Part shown: positions 59,654 through 64,000 of the stretch, piece after piece
Layout: every line of letters begins with the position of its first letter
How positions within the stretch are numbered: the stretch's first letter is position 1
Assembly (NCBI GenBank): GCA_001695595.3
Contig: MBPM02000001.1
Coordinates: 2,666,001 to 2,730,000 of the forward strand
DNA length: 64,000 nucleotides
Source: Plasmopara viticola
Taxonomy: Eukaryota > Oomycota > Peronosporomycetes > Peronosporales > Peronosporaceae
Reading direction: 5' to 3'
Notes under the pieces: model-generated
Seen by the model: the letters and a program-made list of their open reading frames with translations, nothing else
What the model was told of the DNA's origin: nothing
The model's database searches: none
Made by a program: the position numbers and the translations under genes

Positions 59654-60484
59654 AAAATGTGACTCAAATAGAAATTTCACCAGAATGTGTAAAACACTGG
59701 TACAATCGGTATACTACAGTGTGTTGGGTAATTTTTCACATGTAGTCATATAGTCTGACGTACAGTGTGAGTCCAACCCTCACATGTGGCGAGTTCGACG
59801 TCAAGGGCTTGCAGAAAGAGAGGTAGGCAAGTGAAGCTGCCGCCACCATCAAGTTGATTGTATTCCTTTTCGGGAGACAAAGAAACCTTGGCTCTTCAAT
59901 TGCCTCGTGGCAATTGTAGCAGCCCCGTCATTTTCGTCGGATGATAACGTATCTGTAATTGTGTCAAGTAGCTGCGCAACATCTATGCGCTTTTGATGTA
60001 GCATATGCAGTGAAATGCTACAAAATCTGAGGGCTTAGTTTTGAAAAGTCTGTCTATGAGCGCACGAAATATTCGACCTGGTGATGTAAATGCGTGGTGT
60101 GATGTGTCAGCCTTATAAGCTTCTAGTCCTATCGCTTGAAGTTTACAAATCAATGATTGGTCTGTATCTTCCTATGATGTGTTAGGAATTAAAGGAATAT
60201 TGCGAAAAGTGATTCAATGACTGATGGAATGCAATCAACTTGATGGTGGCGGCAACTTCCTTGCCACTTGCACACTTTTCTTTCTGCAAGCGCTTGACGT
60301 CAAACTGGTCATCCATCTTCTTTCAATTCCATCGCAATTGAGAGTTGGACGCACACTATTCGTCATATGACTTCATGTGAAAAAGTACCCAACAACGTGT
60401 AGATAAACGAAAGTCTAGCTTTGTACCCGTGTTTTACACAATTTGTATCACATTCTGGCGAAATTTAAAATGAGTCACCTTTTG
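59654..60484. mobile_element. Non-autonomous inverted-repeat element, about 830 bp
   Basis: Left arm 59654-59866 matches the reverse complement of 60226-60484 through blocks such as GCCGCCACCATCAAGTTGATT, GACGTCAAG-GCTTGCAGAAAGA, TTGGGTA-TTTTTCACATG and CCAGAATGTG. Arms are over 200 bp with some indels. The interior of about 360 bp has no coding capacity. No clear target duplication was seen. Its superfamily is unknown; a foldback, MULE-derived or long MITE-like element would fit. Confidence 0.82.
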
Positions 60485-61590
60485 TATTTTTCCCAAGTAT
60501 TGATAGGCAAACCTACTGAATAAGGTATACTAGATGATGGTTTGGGGCGCCCGTAATCATAATCATTGAAAATTTTTAAAAATTGCAAGAAACTTTAGAT
60601 AAGTCGAAGCAAAAGGCTGTAGTCAAGACACCTTTGCAATTGTTCTCCTACGAATTGAGCTTGAAAGTATACAAGAGTGGTCAACAGATCAAAGGCAGTC
60701 AAATATTTTCGGTTACGTAGCCAAAATAGACTAAGAAGAATACATTTTGTGCTACAAAACGCAGTCGACTGCTTAGAGCTTCGAAAAGTCAACGCGTACT
60801 CACCATAATAATTGTTTTTTTTTCTTTTAGCGCTTGCTGTCAGAGATGCCTACATGATCACACATGTTGACATAGGAATGTCAATTCGTGTACGGTTATC
60901 AGCGAGAAATTCCATAATAGTTTATTTAAGTAGAGGGGGAGAAAGCACAAAAACTTCTGCGCTCACGTATTGTTATGCATTAGAGCAAGCTACCACATCA
61001 TAATTCGTGCCGTTGTTACAGTACACTACAAAAGCAGCGTTTGCTTATTAATTTTGATTGGCATTAAAATGTCGTTCTGTTATTCATGTCAATGACATCG
61101 TACCTTGTGGTTGGCATTGACGCGGCAGCATAATTTGCCGAATCAAGATCACGAAGACTAGCTGAAAGATTATAGTGATGTCGTCCTGTCTAGGAATATA
61201 AAAGCACTATATCCTGAGAGAAATTTTGTTGCATCGCAAATGTTTCAAGTTTCAATGACGTTCCGTACGCTTTTTAGGCACCAATGTTTGTGTGATCTCG
61301 GAAGCAGAGGTTGACATATACGAGCCTAGATGCGGCAGTAAAGAAGATCTAAACAGTGATCGCAAACAAAGACCTATCTGTGCCTTGTTGTTGCTTATTA
61401 GCTGCCCCTGTTCAGATATCATTTTATTCCATTAGCGTGCTTGATGTCGCTCATTGGAGCCGATTATATGACACTGATCCGAAATGACGCAAATTATTAG
61501 ACGTTTTACCAGAGCTAAGACTACGGCATGATGTCGAGAAGGTTAATATTATTATTATTATTACATTGCTAATCATATTCATGGCTCTGG
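60485..61590. other. Intergenic, no gene recognised
   Basis: AT-rich. A short TTA/ATT microsatellite of about five units lies at 61548-61564. No supported frame. Confidence 0.45.
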
Positions 61591-61601
61591 TGTTTTAGAA
61601 A

Positions 61602-63200
61602 TGCAAGCACTTCTTTGATCCGCATTGCATCCGTAATTAAGTCTCCGATGGCTGCAATATCATGGATTGTCAAGCAAACCGATTTTATTGCTGCATCTCT
61701 AAAGAACAGTACAAGACCACCGCGCTTCACGGAGCTTGTCGCGATTGCGCCAAACTACAACAATTTATCAAATAAATATACGAAGGACTTAATGCAAAAA
61801 AGAGAGTACACTTTGTACCCACATTAGAGGACAACAACGCCTGTGTTGTGCAAATGTGGCGCGGATACATCGAGAGCAATCAAACAAAACTTATCAAATT
61901 CAAGTCTCTTCTTCATAAAAAAAAAACTACGCCTCAAAAAATATTGACGTTAACGCTTTAAGTGAAACAGCTCTTGATGCTATTGTGTATGCCTCTGGCT
62001 CGACGCATAGATTAATTGCTGTATAGCACCTCAGTGATCTAGGCGGGTCACGATCTTTACTTTGCCTTAATCTCTCTATGATAAAGCTATCTAAAAGTGT
62101 GTATTTCCTTGCGTAGATTCTTCTCGTTATTTACGTCGACAAAACTCACCTGTCAATCAGCATATTCTGTTAAAGTCAACGAAATCGTTAGCGATACTAC
62201 TTTCTATGATGCGTTCGTCTCGTTTTTTACTTTCATCTGTACCTCTTTGTCTTATAAAGCGAATGTCGAATTCAAACGTATAACAACTAGATTATGCTAT
62301 CTTTTTACACGATCAGGCATTTGACAAAAAAAGTGTTTGGTGATCGAACGTTTAATCAATGAATTTGTCCCCATTTGATACTGGTAGCTCAGCCGTGCAA
62401 CGCGAAAGTAATTTTGAACTACAAATAGGTGGTCTATAACCAATAAATTTCTTTTTGCTTAAAGATATTAAACAGATTCATTGCAATTACTTTCACATCG
62501 CCTCAACTTTACTGCCATGAAAGCTAGTTTGGCTGCTAATTTTAGACTCGCTGATCGGTAAAGGAAGCATGCTGATCATATCATTGAGACATTGAGCGAA
62601 TGCGGCTTTACATCAACTCTAAAACGCTCATTTTTAAGGTGTGTGTTAGATGCAAGACAACTCACAAAGAATCGCCGAGAGTGAGATCTCAGCGGATCAA
62701 ACAAGTATTGGCATAACGCAGTAAAGACCAATGTGATCTGCTCCAACCTGAAGCGTATGATTGAGGCTGTTGTCGCCGCAATTTTGGTGGAAAACAATGA
62801 CGACGTAAGCTTCGGTAGATCTAAACCGGACGGTGATATGCGCAGGATTTATGCAGCTTTAGTGCTAAAGCGATTAAACTGTGTCATGCTAAACCAAGGC
62901 CGCTCATCAAGAAAAGCATGTCATGATCCAGGAGTTGCATATGATGTCAGTAGAGCATTCACTGCAAGTCTCATCGCCATGACGGGAAATAATGAGAAGT
63001 TAAGGTTTTTTAAACGACTAAATTCATGCGAATAAAATTAGTAGCACTGAGCAGCTAAAGTCCGGGCTGATTTTACTTACCCGCAGGTGAAGAGGACCAG
63101 TAAAGCAAAATATGATAATATAGTCGGTGGTAGTCGTGTACCTGCAACTAAACATCCAGCATTACAAGTGCACAAAGCAATAAAAAGGCACAGACACTAG
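61602..63200 (+). pseudogene. Decayed coding region of unknown family
   Basis: Several stretches read like protein but are cut by stops. From 61602 a Cys-rich part (CKHFFDPHCIRN, then stop, later CCISKEQYKTTALHGACRDC) continues to VVQMWRGYIESNQ near 61880. From 62516 one frame reads with two stops through HADHIIETLSECGF and NLKRMIEAVVAAILVENND to 63035. An acceptor-like TTACCCGCAG at 63077-63086 is followed by VKRTSKAKYDNIVGG up to a stop at 63198. It could be one multi-exon gene losing function or chance assembly; I recognise no family. Confidence 0.35.
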
Positions 63201-63767
63201 TCGAGCATTTAAACAAAATTAATTGTTTTTCTTGTCGCGGCGCGAACAGCGGTGTGTAAGATAAAGTGTGCATCGTGATAATCAGAAAATCTAAATCCAG
63301 CCTCAAAGAAGGTCACTAAGTGATATACTGACGGATGAAACTACCCGATGCATCGTGGTGGTCCAACAAACTAGGTCTTATCCATAGTGTAAGATCCGTC
63401 TCTGCCTCGACTTCAAAAGAATATTGATACAGGTCAACTGCTCTATATATGTAGTGGTCAAAGCACACATTTGGGGAAGGAAAAGCTTGTCAACGATATG
63501 TGGCTACATAAAAAGCACTTGGTTTTCTGGAAGATTAATGAAGTAGTCGCTAAGCGAAATATAGTTTGATGATTAATGTTCTATTGGATTTTACATTCAC
63601 CCCAGGTAGGAAATTAACATGCATGCGAAGCGCATGTTCCATACTGATGAAGGCTGTCGTGAAAGTAAATGCACTAAGGTACATGAAGATCGGATATGGT
63701 CGAGGCATCCACGAGACTTGAGATTTTATCAAACCCGGGTAAAAATTATAGCAATTTGTTGTTGCAG

Positions 63768-64000
63768 CAAATGGAGAAAGAACAAATCCAGAAAAAAATT
63801 GAAACGCAATGCTTACATTCATACCTATCAGCATTACAAGAAAGATGTTTCTCATACTTTCCCTATGGACCGACTTTTTTTTTGAATTACACTCAAAACG
63901 AGCTGGATCGTCACTACAACAAAGATGTGAGAGGTCTTTTGATGTGCTCCGAAATTTTTTCTCTAATGTTGGTCATAGTGTTGCATGGACTGGAAGAAAA
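63768..64000 (+). CDS. Possible 3' exon running off the right edge
   Basis: After a good acceptor (AATTTGTTGTTGCAG ending at 63767), 77 codons stay open to the window end, starting QMEKEQIQKKIETQC and including NELDRHYNKDVRGLL. Composition looks protein-like and it lies on the same strand as the decayed stretch just before it, so it may belong to the same gene. Family unknown, and the upstream exon is not fixed. Confidence 0.35.

Noticed and set aside
1..64000. tRNA, rRNA or CRISPR features
   Set aside because: No cloverleaf with a consensus T-loop, no rRNA sequence and no regularly spaced repeat array were seen by eye; a tRNAscan run would settle tRNAs.

Overview
The window is nuclear DNA of a eukaryote, most likely an oomycete of the Peronosporales (Phytophthora or downy mildew type). 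The evidence is introns of 48-82 nt with GTAAGT/GTATGT-like donors and occasional TACTAAC-like branch sites, closely packed conserved genes, a very large Tra1/TRRAP, a PP4 regulatory subunit R4 and a VIP1 kinase, and decayed Ty3/gypsy, Ty1/copia and MULE elements between the gene islands. Many apparent open frames begin at TTG or GTG. Real starts and exon joins were worked out here from ATG codons, splice sites and phase.

Layout. 1-2.9 kb: no gene recognised; two diverged copies of a ~560-bp repeat with small hairpins. 2.9-26.9 kb: a gene island holding MFAP1 (-, five exons), a 52-aa microprotein gene divergent from it (+), a TRAPP-like beta-sandwich protein (+, three exons), a peptide-transporter-like membrane protein with a long repetitive N-terminus (+), Tra1/TRRAP (-, two exons, about 4575 aa), and a GT60 glycosyltransferase (-). 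27-49 kb: repeat-rich desert with two head-to-head gypsy chromovirus relics, a MULE transposon with ~200-bp terminal inverted repeats and an 8-bp target duplication, a MADS-box pseudogene, and a copia relic that keeps its 3' LTR. 49.3-58.9 kb: second island with PPP4R4 (-, nine exons), a coiled-coil protein (-), VIP1/PPIP5K (+, three exons) and a TMEM14 protein (-). 59-64 kb: second desert with a non-autonomous inverted-repeat element, a decayed coding region of unknown family, and an open exon that runs off the right edge.

The intact genes are housekeeping functions and do not form a pathway: pre-mRNA splicing (MFAP1), vesicle traffic (tentative TRAPP-like), histone acetyltransferase recruitment (TRRAP), O-linked glycosylation (GT60), PP4 phosphatase scaffolding (PPP4R4), inositol pyrophosphate synthesis (VIP1) and membrane proteins. 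The alternation of dense conserved islands with transposon-filled gaps matches the two-compartment architecture known for Phytophthora-type genomes. I saw no RXLR, Crinkler or NLP effector candidate, no tRNA or rRNA gene and no CRISPR array.

The points most worth a second look are the MADS-box pseudogene, the peptide repeats in TRRAP and in the transporter-like protein, the structured repeat pair at the left edge, the divergent microprotein gene, and the eroded gene at the right edge.
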